Source: Trichoplax sp. H2 (Eukaryota > Placozoa > Uniplacotomia > Trichoplacea). Taken from it: 64,000 bases of DNA. The stretch spans positions 248,001 through 312,000 of the forward strand of contig NOWV01000022.1 in the NCBI GenBank assembly GCA_003344405.1. Direction: 5' to 3'. A program made the position numbers and the translations under genes. Positions 1 to 15,500 of the stretch are shown here, in pieces. Under the pieces are notes generated by a model. That model searched no databases. It was not told the DNA's origin and saw nothing but the letters and a program-made list of their open reading frames with translations. The first letter of the stretch is position 1. Every line of letters begins with the position of its first letter.

Positions 1-3000
1 TACAAACCTCATCACTATCGTAGTGATGTAAAATCTCAGTAACCATGGATTTTGCAGTTTCTCGTAAGCTATCTACAGGCTAAAGCATTTATGAGAAAGT
101 TGAGTTGAGAAGAGCGCATAACTAAATATAATCAATGCTTTTGCGTTACTTTTGGATTAGGGGACGCCGAACGTTCACGAATTTCCAATAACACTAATGC
201 CATATCACAGAGTTCACTTTTAGACAGGAGATCATCATGATCAACGTCAAAGATTTGAAAGCAAACTAAAAATGAAAAGCAACGACTATAACACGGATTG
301 TACTCTTCAACATACAATATAATATAATTAGTTCATACATTTTCGCTTTTCGTTATGCGGCCCTCGGCACAACGATGATAGTCCACAAACCATCTCTTTA
401 AAATCGATATGGCCATCATCATTTTCATCAAATGCAGTGAAAAGCCCTATCGTGTCATCGCAACAAAGCATATACGATATTAATTTTCGAGTACAACATT
501 TACTGATAAGTGAGTAAAATTTAGGTAACGATAGAGCGTAAAAGGCTGAGTTGAATATAATACAGATAGCGATCATAATATTCAAGTATACAAAATAGAA
601 GTTACTTTGGAATAGTTAACAGCTGAATAACGTACCTTTAGTTAAAGATTCAGGAAGTGGAGGGCAAACAAAGCGACTAAAGGTCTCTAGATCAAATTTG
701 CCAGATTTAGAGCAGTTTTTTAGAGCCCAGTATTTTTTTTCCAGTTCCATAACGTCCTTTTCCGTAACTAAGAGAGGTAAAGCATCAAAGGCAGCATTTT
801 TATTCACCTATACTATTGTGATTATCTTACCTACTAAGAGAAATAGCAGTGAAAACCAAAAATTACTTACAATGAGTGATACTTGCTACTGATTGATAAA
901 ATGTTGGTGTAGCACTTGTATCAGTGAGTGTTATTTTGCTATTATCATATAGTAGCCAAGATGACAGTTGTATGGCTTTGGGATTAAGAGATATCCATTG
1001 ATAGAATTGATCGAAGGTAATTCTATCTCCCTTTACAAAAATAACATATAATATTACGTACAGATTTAAGTTACTTTAGCTTTGCTATTGTAGTTAATCG
1101 CTAAAAATGTAAGTCAATCTCTGATTACTTCGCTAGTAATTTACTCATGCATATTAAAATTTATGAAGCACCATACGAACTACTGTATAGTTGTAATAAT
1201 AAATATAGTTAACAAAGTGTGTAATACCTCTCCTTAAAAATTTCACTTATGTGCTGTACAGTGCCTGCTCGGTATCACTGTACTCTTTTTATTAAAGATT
1301 TTTTGACTTACATGTGAGAAATTACGAAACATCGAATCAGGAACATGGGAATCGCAAGCTTTAATAGTATTTTCCAAGTAGTATTTAGATATACTAGAAC
1401 CGCCATCAGTGTTGAACGCATTGAAAATAACTACATCGACGATTAAAAAGGGAGTTCTAATGAGATTACAGCTTAGAAGTAATTAGTCAACTTACATATA
1501 TAATTATATCAATTTACACCAGTTAATGGTTACGGGCTGTAGTTACATAGATTAGGCTAACGCAATTAAAGCGTACGACATAAAAAAGAATGTTGAATAT
1601 GTAAATGGTCAAATACAAACATTTAGTTCTTTCTTCATGACTCCCTTGCGTGATGACCAGTAAACCACTCAATAGATCTTTAAAATGAATTCCCTTGCTA
1701 GTCCCACCAAAAGCAATGTACATCAACTGGTAAAAATTAAAAATTTGATCGCTTAAGTCAGTCTTTACTGTAATCATAGCGATTGTAATTACTGATGTAA
1801 AAATAGATTAAAGCTATCAATTTATAAATGTTGTGCATGTCGCCATTTACCAGAGAAACTAATTTTCACTTCATTTTCATTTAATATAGCTCATTACATT
1901 CAATACTTTCACGGCTAAGGAAGCAATAAGTGAATGTCGCGTCAATCCCGCCGAAATATGCAACAAATCGCCCATAAGGTAACAATTTAGTATGACTCAA
2001 CGGGTATCTATGATGACATCTTAACTCGTAATTTTAAGATGTAAGTTGTAATCCGGAATTATATACAAAATCAAGATATCGTAAATATTCCATTTTGATA
2101 ACAACGTTGATCGTAATCAATTGACAATTTATACATACAGTATACTGTAGGAACGAAAGGGCTAAGGAAATTGAACTAGATACTGTAGTATTGCAATACA
2201 GTAGAAGACTCGACGTTAACTATCATCATCACTACATAAAAATGTTAATCCATGAAATAACCCCTTTTTTTAAATCATAATCTATATCTTTAATTCTTGT
2301 TACATAAATTTTGTATCGATACTTGTGTTAAACAATGTCTATTCTTGAGAAATGACTGTTACTTGAGCGTAGGGGACTGGCATAACTGACATTACAATCA
2401 AGGACAAAAATGACTTTTTTATCATCATTTGTACTTCAATAAAAGTTATAATCCTTGATAAATTAAGCCACTATAGTCACTAAGGGGCACTCATTTGTTA
2501 GCAACCCGATCCTAACTAGAAAAACTAGAATTGATGATTACTTGTATACAATCCATTGCATATTGAACATCATTAAGATATTAACCGTATACTAAAAACG
2601 ATGATTATTGTATGATACAGTAGTATATTTTAGCCTCGTACAATAAATTGAATGTTGTCCAATAACTATTCTTGCCTATGATGTTATGGTATAAGAATAT
2701 CAATATATCATCACTATTGGGCTTTGCTATTCAGGATCTATTTGTTGCAGGTAATTGCTATTAGCAGACCACCACAGCATGGTCGCTACGATGAGCCTAT
2801 GATGTCATCATATACCGTAACTTGGTCTCTCGAATGAAAGTAGAGTCGAGGGAATCTTTAGAAACGACAGTTTACGAGCAATCATTATATGTAACTACAC
2901 TACAGTAGAGAGTAGTCAAAAAAACCATGTCCAATTAAGTGAAGACAATTTTCTTTTGGGTCATTTTTCATCGGATTATCCAATGATGTTGAAAAATAGG

Positions 3001-4119
3001 GATTAATCATATCAGCTTGTAGAGTAGACAGGGCATTATAATATTATTACTATTATTATTATTATTATATATAGAATAATGAATATGATCAACTTTTAAC
3101 GGATAGTTATCGGTTGTTGTAATAAAACTAAACTAACTACCTCTGCTGTACTCGAATAATCAAGAATACAGTACTGTATATAGCAATGACTGTACGTATA
3201 AGCTATAAACATTTATCATCCTGATGCATATTAATACAATCGAGTGAATTTCACACGGGGAGAGGAAGAATCGATCGATCGATCGATCGTGTGATAAACA
3301 TGTAGTAAAGACAATTTAGCTTATAGTATTTCATTCAAATTAACTAAAGAATAGTTTGGTGTCATGATAAAGTAGGCGATTAAGCATCGACTAAAAGTCA
3401 CTGTAATACATTACGCCATCATTGCTGTATTTCAACGATAGCAATGATGCCTAGCTGGTCAAGATTTAGACACTGTTCTTGCGGACATTGACTTTGACGG
3501 GTATTGACGTAATACAGTAGCAGTGAATGATAGAAAATAGGGTTATAAAAAATGGAAGTTATTTGGTTGATTCTTACCTCGGCAATATTGGATGGTACAG
3601 CATCGCCCAAGACATCACGCATAAAAGAAGATTTGCTAATAAATCCGGAACTACCGCCTGAGCGCTTAAAAGCACTTTTAATTCTTTTCAGATCAGCTTC
3701 GTTGACTGTCGGTCAAGAGATTGGTAAATAGGGTTAGCTCGTGTTATGTACAGTGTCTACTATAGAATTACAATCAAAGGAATTGAAGGATAAAGTAGTT
3801 GTCTCTCAAACTATTGCGTCGAGTATAAAATGATCTCCATGCTAATCATGATGATCAAATCGACGAATTGAATAAGATACACAGTAGCTCTCACTACTTT
3901 TTCCATTTCAACGAGTATGGGAATAATATTGTTGTGAATTTTTGATGCGCTCTTTCATTGACGTCATACAATGACAGTCTACTGTATGATACAATGCTAT
4001 CCATGTTATAGATATCTATATAGGCTTTGAAAGAAGCGATAGAAATGAAGATACGACACACCTCGTTTCGTGGCTTCTTCCCAATTAAAGTAGAACTGTT
4101 TCGACTCTTTTAAACCCAT
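1..4119 (-). CDS. USP32: Ubiquitin-specific protease 32 homologue, N-terminal part (runs off the left edge)
   Basis: USP32 is a large membrane-associated deubiquitinase with N-terminal EF-hands, a DUSP domain and a C-terminal USP catalytic domain. Only the EF-hand part is here. Exons in coding order are 4062-4119, 3578-3705, 1621-1726, 1312-1430, 871-1030, 636-767, 339-446, 150-265 and <1-79. All junctions are GT-AG and the phases agree. The start is ATG at 4119, reading MGLKESK, like the MGAKES start of vertebrate USP32. Residues match the family throughout, for example FGGTSKGIHF and a FDLETF segment before the paired EF-hands. One EF loop (about residues 241-252) is canonical, DENDDGHIDFKE. 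The next (277-288) reads DVDHDDLLSKSE, with Asp where Gly is usual at position 6. About 335 residues are visible, and the catalytic domain lies beyond the window. Exon 6 starts at a polypyrimidine-rich acceptor (767); the longer open frame to its right is intron. Intron 2 is long (1.85 kb) and contains simple repeats. Confidence 0.93.
3039..3067. repeat. (TTA)n microsatellite in USP32 intron 2
   Basis: A run of about nine imperfect ATT/TTA units lies inside the 1.85 kb second intron of USP32. No coding signal overlaps it. Confidence 0.85.
3270..3289. repeat. (ATCG)5 self-complementary microsatellite
   Basis: Five perfect ATCG units form a fully self-complementary 20-bp tract within USP32 intron 2. 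It follows a short purine-rich stretch. Confidence 0.9.
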
Positions 4120-5176
4120 CGCTTGAAAGTTTGATCCGATGTTTTTCAATGAATATAGCGTTAAAGGATTTAATTAAATCAAAATATCCAACCAAAATTA
4201 CGCCAGCGTCGACTTGCAAGTAGAAACACATGCAAATTTTTAACTTTTAATTTTAACATGGATATCCATAACACAAGGCAAGGCGCTCACATGAACACAG
4301 ATTGAACATGAACTAATACTAAAACACCTTGGACTGGTGTAGCAGTTGTAGCCAGGCTGTATGACACCACCGACGACTGTATCGCCGTACAAAGCGCAGT
4401 CCAGTATAGCTGGTGTGCGCACGATGTAGTAGCTTTCAACAGAGACTTTTATAGGAGAAAAATTCCCTGCCTTCAACCACCAGTGGGGTTGATGGTTGCA
4501 ATGACGCTATTGTCAAGTTATATGCACAGTTCTAACGGGATCTCTATACAGTATACCTAGGCCAGACTTTTCTTTCTGTCGTTTCTTTCACTTGATAACC
4601 TGTCCACCTATTACAAACTACTATATACTTTTCTTCAACTACGACATTGGTAACGGACTTCCAATAATGCTACTACAGTACCATACAGTCGGTCAATTCT
4701 TGACGCGTGGACTGATGCTGAGAAAAATGAATGTCACTGTAGTGTATCTACAGTTGTACACTATACCATACTAGGGACAGTACTTTTCCCTACCATGACA
4801 GTAACTTAAGTTAAAACATGGCAACGATTACTGTACTGTACGCAGTCTACAGTACTGTACTGTAGTGTAAAGTACCGTACACTGTAAAGTACAGTACTGT
4901 GTACTGTACTAGTGTCTCCCGATATTGTACTGTACTGTCCACGTGTACTGTACACAGTGTACAGTACGCTTAAACGACTGTACTGTACTGGATTGTGTAC
5001 TGTACACGGTAGCCGGTAGGTTTCTCAGTTTTAAATTACTGTCACTTTGTTGGTATCGAGTGGCATCCGATCGTTCGTCTTGACATTTTTGGTCGAGCCT
5101 TGAAATCGAATTGGAATATTTTACATAGCATTCCTTGGATGACTGCAAAGAGTGAACAGTAAGTCAATGCACAAAT
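4120..5176. other. Divergent intergenic region between USP32 and the SAP gene
   Basis: This 1.06 kb separates the two divergent start codons (USP32 at 4119 minus, SAP gene at 5177 plus), so it should hold both promoters. Open frames here (for example 4240-4476 minus and 4592-4774 plus) show no recognisable domain and no matching splice partners. The right part is filled by the TACAGTAC/GTACTGTAC array. No TATA box stands out against the AT-rich background. Confidence 0.7.
4822..5010. repeat. Dense TACAGTAC/GTACTGTAC palindromic array
   Basis: Within about 190 bp there are well over ten overlapping copies of TACTGTA/TACAGTA, many extended to GTACTGTAC or GTACAGTAC, on both strands. The array ends about 170 bp before the start codon of the SAP gene. 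Looser copies continue at 4535-4800. Similar arrays precede UBE3B and POLDIP2. Confidence 0.85.
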
Positions 5177-8150
5177 ATGGATTCTAATGAAGATCGACTA
5201 CCGACAGGACAGACTTTCCATGACCTCACTGTGGTAGAATTACGTCGTCAACTACGTGCTCGTGGATTGAAAGTCGTAGGTCGTAAAGCAGACTTGGTAG
5301 GTGCTTTTTCTTTGCGTCACCAAGTTTTACAAATGCCTGATAGAAATCGAGAACCGCGTGTCATCAGTATAATCTTAGCCATGAATAACAGTGATTCATC
5401 ATAATGATTACATTAAACAATGTAGGCAGAAAAGTTCAATTCAGCAGCTCACTATAGCATATGTCGCCATAGAAGTTGATCACTAATCACTTGTGTGCGT
5501 ACATACATTGCATGTCTGTACTGTACAATATGTATACGTACGCCTATACAGTATACTGTTCGTTGGATAGTGTACATTTTTAGTATTCACTGTCAGTACG
5601 GTATGCGCTGCAGCACTGTGCTGTATTGTGCATGAAATATGTCTACGTGTGCACAGTAGCTTGGCTACGTCATGCCTACTTCGGTTAACAGGAAAATTTT
5701 GAAAGTTTTATCAAGCCATTGAATGATTCAGCGACTTCGCATATCTTATTGCACATATTATCTATCATACACTACTGTGAGCCTGCGGGGACATACAATT
5801 ATGCGTTAAATTACTGTAGGCTTTGAGAATGTACAATAATAATACTACATCAGTGAAACGTTGGTTCCTTTGTGTTGATCATTTGCTTTCATTGAAATTT
5901 CCTACATATACGTACGTATAAACGCAAACGATTCTATGTACCTTGGATCTCTCAACGAAGTTAATAACTGCTACATTAGAATTATATACAGTACATTAAT
6001 GAATACTGTACTGTACTCTGTCTTGGGAAAAGTTCAAGTTCGTACTTATCGTTAGCCTACATATGCAGTACAATACGCTACAGATGCTTGTTCCAAGTCA
6101 GTATTCGCATCCCGTATACTGTACAGTACTGTACTATATGCAAATATCAAATGGTCAGTAGATTTCGCTGACTAGACTAAAGATAGCAAGATTTATTAGC
6201 AATCCATTTACTCACTGTCTCATACTAACTATACTCAAGCGAACATTAGGGTAAGGGATATAGTCGATTTATCAACGTAGTCTACTGAGTATTCAAGATC
6301 CTCCTCTATGTCATACTCCACCAACTTTTACAGTATACTGTATGCAGAAATTCTGCAGCTTTCTGCTGACGTGCCTACACTATTGCTTGATTTCGCAGTG
6401 CAGTACTGTATGATGAATTTATGTATCAAACACATAGTTTCAATTAGTATGATTTGTGTAATATAAGCCTGTCTTTTAGAATAATTTGATTCATGAATTA
6501 ATCCGGGATCGATCAATTAAGTTAATAATAAAGCCTTAAAATCGTTTACATGTCGTATCCATATTTCGAACAAGTCCCAATGAATTAATTATCTACCTGA
6601 TTACAGTACTGTGGGCACACAGACTTGCAGATGTACGGACAGTAGACGTCATTGCCAACTCATGATTTCATGATTATGGGAGATTACAGTATTTAGTACT
6701 GTAGTCCATACAGTACAACAGAACATACTGTACGGTTACAGGGACAGTACTGATGCCGCTACTGCGCAGAAACAGAAATGTGTTGCTACAGTACGGTACT
6801 GCACCAACAGGAACACGCAGACTTGAAGAGTCTGTGGACATGTTACCTATAATACAGTATACTACACTACGCAGTGAGTAATAACAATACAGTATGAACA
6901 GTACCGTACTTTTTAGAGGAGACGGCAAATGCTTTCATTAACTGTAAGTTAAATATAGCGGGCGGGTGTGATCTGATTGGCCTTGTATTACTTCGGATTG
7001 TCGGTGGATTGATCGATGATCGAGCAATAGGTTCCATCAACGTATTACTACGGTTTATTATTTCATTTAATAACTTAAACTGAAAGTGTAAAATAAAATT
7101 TTCTTATGGAAATGATTCAGTAAATTAATTACAGTATGTATCTATCAAGCTATCTTTGGGAGGGAGTCATTCACTCTACAAGTAAGTGCAGTAGTGTAGT
7201 GTAAATTGTACGCTATTTGGTGCACACTCTTTCAATGCAATGCAATGCCGGCTATAGTCATTGCGTTTATCTGCAAGTCACTGATGTGTTCAATCAGTTC
7301 CTTCATTTGTCCCTAAATTTATAGAAACTAAAATGTTAACATATTGTCCACTATTTGATAATTTTAGGTACGACGTTTAACTGAAACCGATGCAGAAGTT
7401 AGTACAGATCGAAAGGAAAGGTAAAGACGAATGTACATTCTATCATACCGACAGCAGCATTGTACGAATTTTATGAACTAGTAATCCATGTTCTATAGTT
7501 CAGAAATAGCTTGCACAGTTAGATTACCAACCTTTAAATATTTACCCTATAATTTTGAGTTCATTTAATGTAAGAGAAAGGTATCTAGATTTGTTTTACT
7601 ACATACTCGCATAACATAAATCAATATGTGTTGTTGTAATGGCTGCTTCCGTGTAGAGTAGGTAACTTATAGTATATAGTACATTTATTGTCCTATCAAT
7701 TATTGGAAGATTTTGATACGGATGGTAGGGTACCGTATATCATAGACTACTCTACACTGACATGTTTCGCAATTGAGAAATAAAATTTCATTTTTTTATT
7801 TAATGATATATTGATGTGATAGGTGTATTATCTGTAATTAAGTTGTACTGTCCTTTTGTTGTCATTCATACGAGCGACAGTGACTGAGGACGATGTACAG
7901 TAATTTCATAAACAGTGAATATTTATATTCCTTTTACGTCTAAAAGATGAATATTTTGTAAACATCTTGAATCAACTCGGTATCCTACGCTTGTATACTT
8001 ATATAATTTCGCAAGACAACTTTCAGTTAACGAGGTTGTTTATAAAGTATTACCTTTAAGCCTTTTCACTACTTTTCCTATTTTAGACCAGAAGAAGAAT
8101 CCACAAATATGTCCGAGCCTATTAAAATACCTATCAGAGGTTATTCATGA
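5177..8150 (+). CDS. Small SAP-domain protein (model of about 78 aa)
   Basis: SAP domains are short two-helix DNA/RNA-binding modules of chromatin and mRNA-processing proteins. Model exons are 5177-5296, 7368-7420 and 8087-8150. Phases agree (0, then 2) and splice sites are canonical. The splice restores a typical SAP motif at about residues 13-45: DLTVVELRRQLRARGLKVVG, then K-A-D-L-V-R-R-L across the junction. The rest is acidic and hydrophilic, ending in a segment reading PIKIPIRGYS before TGA. The 2.07 kb first intron is unusually long for this neighbourhood. The small size, N-terminal SAP and acidic tail recall SARNP/CIP29/Tho1, but the match outside SAP is too weak to name it. A GT at 8139-8140 could be a donor, so the true C-terminus may be longer. 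No in-frame join to VMP1 is possible through the 8422 acceptor. Confidence 0.6.
5513..6135. repeat. Scattered TACTGTA/TACAGTA copies in SAP-gene intron 1
   Basis: Isolated and paired copies of the same palindromic core occur around 5515-5560, 5600-5620, 5990-6010 and 6110-6135, inside the long first intron. They are less dense than in the 4822-5010 array. Confidence 0.7.
6600..6915. repeat. TACAGTA/TACTGTA cluster within SAP-gene intron 1
   Basis: More than ten copies of the core, including ACAGTACTGT-type palindromes, lie within 315 bp. The open frame on the minus strand here (6674-6928) is built mostly from the repeat and is not taken as a gene. Confidence 0.75.
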
Positions 8151-8431
8151 CTTACATAATTTTTTCTTAAATATGGATGAATATTATAATAGTCCAAGCG
8201 CTAGCTACATAACTATTAAGTCGTAGAAGAAATGATTGAAAATAGCATTCGTTCTGTATTACTTTAATGCGAATACAATAGGTACACAGTAGAGACCCTA
8301 AGAGACTCAGCCTCTCAGGATTTCTAGTGTACAGTACCATAATAAAGATTAGCTTCTTTTTGTATAACTCTGCCTTACGCGCAATACAGACATCAGCAGT
8401 TGATATTTTTGGTAACTAAAAGTAATCGTTG

Positions 8432-10635
<2,204 letters not shown>

Positions 10636-12509
10636 AAAGTGGATAAGTGAAAAGGAACCGAAACCAATGGATTGTTTGACTCAAATAAATCATATTTTTG
10701 TATTATGCTTGAAGATTGATTTCTTTTTATTTAACATTTAGTATGGTACTTGATTAACTTAACATGTTGATTAATATTTTCTTGTTGCGACGAGCACATC
10801 AATCATTTGGTGGCAACGAGACCGCTGTTCCGCTGTTAGCAGCTAGTAAATCTAATACCATGTTTGTTGTATTACAAGTCTACTATGTATAGTTTTATGT
10901 ATTACCGTATTTATATTACTAAGTAACTGGTACGGTACTAGGTTGTTTTCCTATTGTTTTATTTTTCGTCATCAAAAGGTGATATAGCCTCTCAACCTGT
11001 AAAAATATCATGGTTCTTGGAGTATGTACTATGTGGCAATTTTTCGATAGTTATACGCTCTTATGGTCATTTGTGACATAGATACACGTATTGTTATCGT
11101 ACAGTCGAATAATTTTAACTTAAGAACCTAATCGCTGAAATGTACGTATAACATGTGAAGGCTGTATTTATTCTTGCAAAAAGAGATGATATCAAGTTTT
11201 TTAATACTGACTTTAACAATTTCATTTCGCTATTAGTAACAGGTAGTATCATAAATTTACAATTTAGCAGTAAATTAATGTCTCAATATTTATTTAGCAT
11301 TTATTCTACCTAGTTATGGATGTATAGTAAAATTAACTATTGTTAATGAATCTATATCGGCATTTAAGTTCCGTTATTACCTTTATTTTAATTTTTTGTT
11401 TGATTCTGTTTGGTTATGATTTGTACGGTACCGCTGTATAATAGTATCCATAAACTTGATTCATCAGTCTTATGGGATGAAGCGTTTGTGTGTTGGCATT
11501 TGCGTTATAAATTCATGCATGGTAAAATATTCACACATATTTCAAAGTGTGATATATATACAGAGCAAACAGTGACATGTATCAAGGTTTGGATATGCTA
11601 CCACTGTAGGAATGCGACTGCAGGAATACTGTACATAACAGACATGACAGGTGCATCGTTTACGTTACAATATTACTTTACCTTCAAATGAGTCTTGGAA
11701 GTTACGAAGTTATCATGAATTCATCCTTGATTATGGCTCAGCCATATCCAGTATACTGTACACTAAGTTCTTACTTTTGTAGTAACTCTCGACTGATTCA
11801 TTAATTAGAATTATTAATGATACACTAGACACTAGCTAGATATTAGGAAGAACTTATTTTTACCTGCTACGAGTTCACTTTAGTGGACTGTATGAGATCC
11901 TGAAATGTCCAAAAGCTGTACAGTGCGTATTGCACTCGGTACAAATACAATACACATTTCGCTACTGTAAATTGGACCTGCGACCTAGTGTATAGTATGT
12001 AACAGGGTCGTATCTCTTACATACAGTTATGGACTACTAATTAATATGGTATTATTGACACATTTGTGATACAGTATGGCAAAACGTGCAAGTGTGCAGA
12101 AACCCTACAAAGCATCTGGTTAAGGCAAGGGCTACTGCAAGAGAACCATCGCGAAGAACATCAAGAATTGAGAAGATCTTGTCGATTTTGATGCTCGTGT
12201 ACCCCCCTGTATCTTCTATAGCTAAAAATATTAGAATAAAATAGTCTGTAGACAATTTGCCGTCATATGTGAACTTACTGAAAATAAAAAGAGTTCTAAT
12301 CTGACCTTAGTTTTAGTTTTAATCATCGCAAGAAGCATGGAAGTAAAATTAAGTACAAGCTAAATTATCATACAAATAATATTGCAGGTATGAGAATAGC
12401 AAATTCATCCTTTAGATCAACTGTATTGACGCAAACTTGATTCACTGAAAGCTTAATTGAACTCGTATTGTAATGATTACAGAGTAATACCATAAAGATT
12501 TCGATAAAG
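10636..12509. other. Intergenic region VMP1-RMND1
   Basis: This 1.87 kb lies between the VMP1 stop and the RMND1 start. AATAAA-like sequences at about 10685-10705 probably serve VMP1 polyadenylation. A 93-codon open frame at 11410-11691 (plus, TTG start) and one at 12052-12255 (minus) have no recognisable motif or splice partners and are not called. A few TACTGTA cores occur near 11750. Confidence 0.65.
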
Positions 12510-15500
12510 ATGCTACCTGTACGTGTATATCTGGCAGCAACGCCTGGATGGAGAACGCTGATTACTGTTGCACGCTATACACGTTGTTGCAACTTACGGA
12601 CTCAACCGGTAAGAGATTAAGATACGCGTATCTACTCTACTCTTATTCCAACGTAATATTTCAATGCCTTCCTTAATTGTAGTTGCATAGCTTAACGGTG
12701 TTTGCAACGTCTTGTGGATTTATGTGACTTCACCAGCATATAATCGCAAAACGAAATAATCATTTGTTATTGATATTAAACTATTTTAACTTGTACTACT
12801 CTTGACAGTGACGTACATTGTAAAGTAAGTAGTATTATGGGTGCTGTACTATCAATGGATTGCAACATAATAACATCGTGAAAGTTCTCTCAGTTCTCCG
12901 CTGAATTGAACGGTAGATATAAGTCTAAGACTCACGTTGGAGAAATAAATATTTTCTGTAGACGCATGTAATTAATTATTGCATATTATAAAGAAGTATA
13001 CGGTATATAGCATGCAACATCAGATAAGGATAGCTTGTAAGCAATAATTATTGTACGCTTAATTGAGCCGTGTGATTAAACTCGCTGAAGGATGGTACGC
13101 GAGCAAAGAATATTGTAATAGTGCAGAGATGCAATTTTTACTGACGAATCTTTTATATGCAATTTCATCTTGAACTTTATAAGTTTTCGCTACTAGGTAC
13201 TTTTTACGGTGTGTATTTGATCTACTCTAAACAGCATATTAATTTTTTAGTTAAAAGACAGCTTAACAAGACATAGCCAAAATATGACAACATCACATTC
13301 ACGGAGGTTATGCAGTACTGTAATAAATAGCGATGACGAGGCTAAAATTTCCGATGAAAGAACTATTAATTCAACTCGTACCCGAGTACGAACACATGTA
13401 ACTCAGAAGAGTCAGCAAAATAAAAATTTGGTTCGTTTCCAGAAGTATTATGTGCCATATAGATCGGATAATGAACTAGCTGTAGTTTACTCCATACAGA
13501 CTTGAAACTTTGCAGACTATAATTGTTACTGGAAGTAAGATTAAAACTTACTAATGCTTAGCAATAATGTTATTAAATGAGATGAAAAGTAGATTAATTG
13601 GATTACATACATTATGGCAATTTGCTTTTTACAAGAAGAAGTAATATCTATAGAATTGTTTCTAAGGACTTGTACGTAGTATACGTACAGTACCTGGTAT
13701 ATAGAAATACTCTGTATTGCTGAGAAATTTGATAAAATGATAAATGAAAATGCTTACTGCTATTCTCTATGTAGAGTTGGGGAAATTAATGATTTACCCT
13801 CGTATAATTTCCTATTTTACTGTATAACATCATTATTTACTAGGACCTAATAGAGCCTAAGAAGAGTTCAGTCCGTTATTTCACGTCTTATGCTACTGCA
13901 GAAAGATACGATTTAGATGGTTTAAAACGCTATTTACAGGGAACTGACGGTTACTCATTATCTGTATTACCTGAAGGTGAGGCCTAGGATACTTATTTTT
14001 ATAACAAGATGTTCTGCGGTGACTTATTTTATATTGTAAGATTTAAACTAAATTTCAAATAATTATATTAATCATTATGCGATCATGAAATGTAAAGAAG
14101 TAGCATGATGTACTATTCGAATAGTAAGCTGTAGATGTAAATAATTGCAATTCTATCAACATATATCTGGAATATTTTGTAGTCTTGAAGTAGGCTATTA
14201 CAGTTACATTTAGAGTAACTTCGGGTTATTACAGCAGTTATCACGAATTTGCAACACGGCTAATTATTCACATCATGTTAATATTATATGTAATATAACG
14301 CTAAAATAGTCTGTAAATTATGAATTAATGTAACCGTGTAATATAAATGAGTAATAGTAAACCTAAGTATAAATTTTATGGCAACGAAGTTCGAGGTATT
14401 CCAAGTTTCTGTAATCACGTTTTGTGATTTTTTCATTATTATCACACTTTCAGATGTACAAGATGTTCTACACGTTTGGGTAATCCAAAGGGAACCGTAC
14501 CATCTTAGCGACAGAAAGGAAGTTTTTCTTTTTCGGTTGGTCATTGTTTAATTACCCATTTTTCCAGCAAATTAATATACCAAATTCTTATTGTATCAAT
14601 TCGGTATCATAATATTGAATTTTATACAATATTTAACAATTTAGGCATGGTTCGAGTGTTTACTGGAATTTTGAATCCAACGAAGTATGACAAATAATGA
14701 GTTCATTAATTATAATCGCGATTTTTGATTTAGTTGTTGGGAATTTTTACCACTCTATTGCTATCTCCACGATATAGATACAGAGATTTCAAGAAATCGT
14801 GAAAAAGTTTGCTCTACAACCCTACAATCAGAAGCTTTTAAGTACAGAAAGCGAACAACTACCATATCATTGCGTAAGGTAAATAAAATTTGTTTTCTAA
14901 TTGGAATAATCTATTAGTTGATTAACCAACCAATCCGTCATTTTTAGTGAAAATAGCCGTTTAAGAAACGATACTATACTATTAAATTCCGACAAAAATG
15001 AAGAAACCCAGAAATTAGAAAAATTGACTTGCTCTATCGCGACCGCACTATCTGGTATATTTTAGACTAAATGACTACTGTAATCATTAATCATTCCATT
15101 GTCATCAATACCAACAAATACAATAGGAGGAATTGGACTGATGTATCATGTATTATTAATTTCATTCAGTCAAGTTAGCCATTTGGGAAGTTGCTTTGGA
15201 TAAATATGTATCATCTATACAGTGGGTTCCTGAGGTAAATTTGAATGCAGAATAAATTTTAGTTAATAGTAATAACGTAACTGTAAATGCATTTTTAGGC
15301 CCTCCGGGAGGGAAAGAAAGTACGTATGTCGCGAAATGAGATTCTACAAAAGACTGGTGAATTGCTATCACTAAGGTCAGACTGAAGTTGGAAGTTAATT
15401 AATTTTAAGCCTTGGTGGGAATTTTTACACACTCATTATCTGCAAGGGAAATATGATTTACATCTAAAAATTTTCACTGCAATACAATATACTTTATTCT

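Noticed and set aside
636-807. Longer start of the USP32 exon including an upstream Met
   Set aside because: The in-phase acceptor at the pyrimidine tract (CTCTCTTAG) restores the family sequence. The extra residues have no counterpart.
11410-11691. 93-codon open frame with several Cys residues between VMP1 and RMND1
   Set aside because: Starts at TTG, includes repeat-derived TACTGTA sequence, and shows no recognisable motif.
13482-13505. Reading RMND1 exon 2 to its own stop as a separate short protein
   Set aside because: The frame joins in phase to the presequence exon upstream and to the DUF155 exons downstream.
14645-14700. Alternative frame of RMND1 exon 5 joined to an earlier acceptor at about 14735
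   Set aside because: It gave an open but non-family protein. The other frame matches the VFWN-type segment and continues correctly from 14778.
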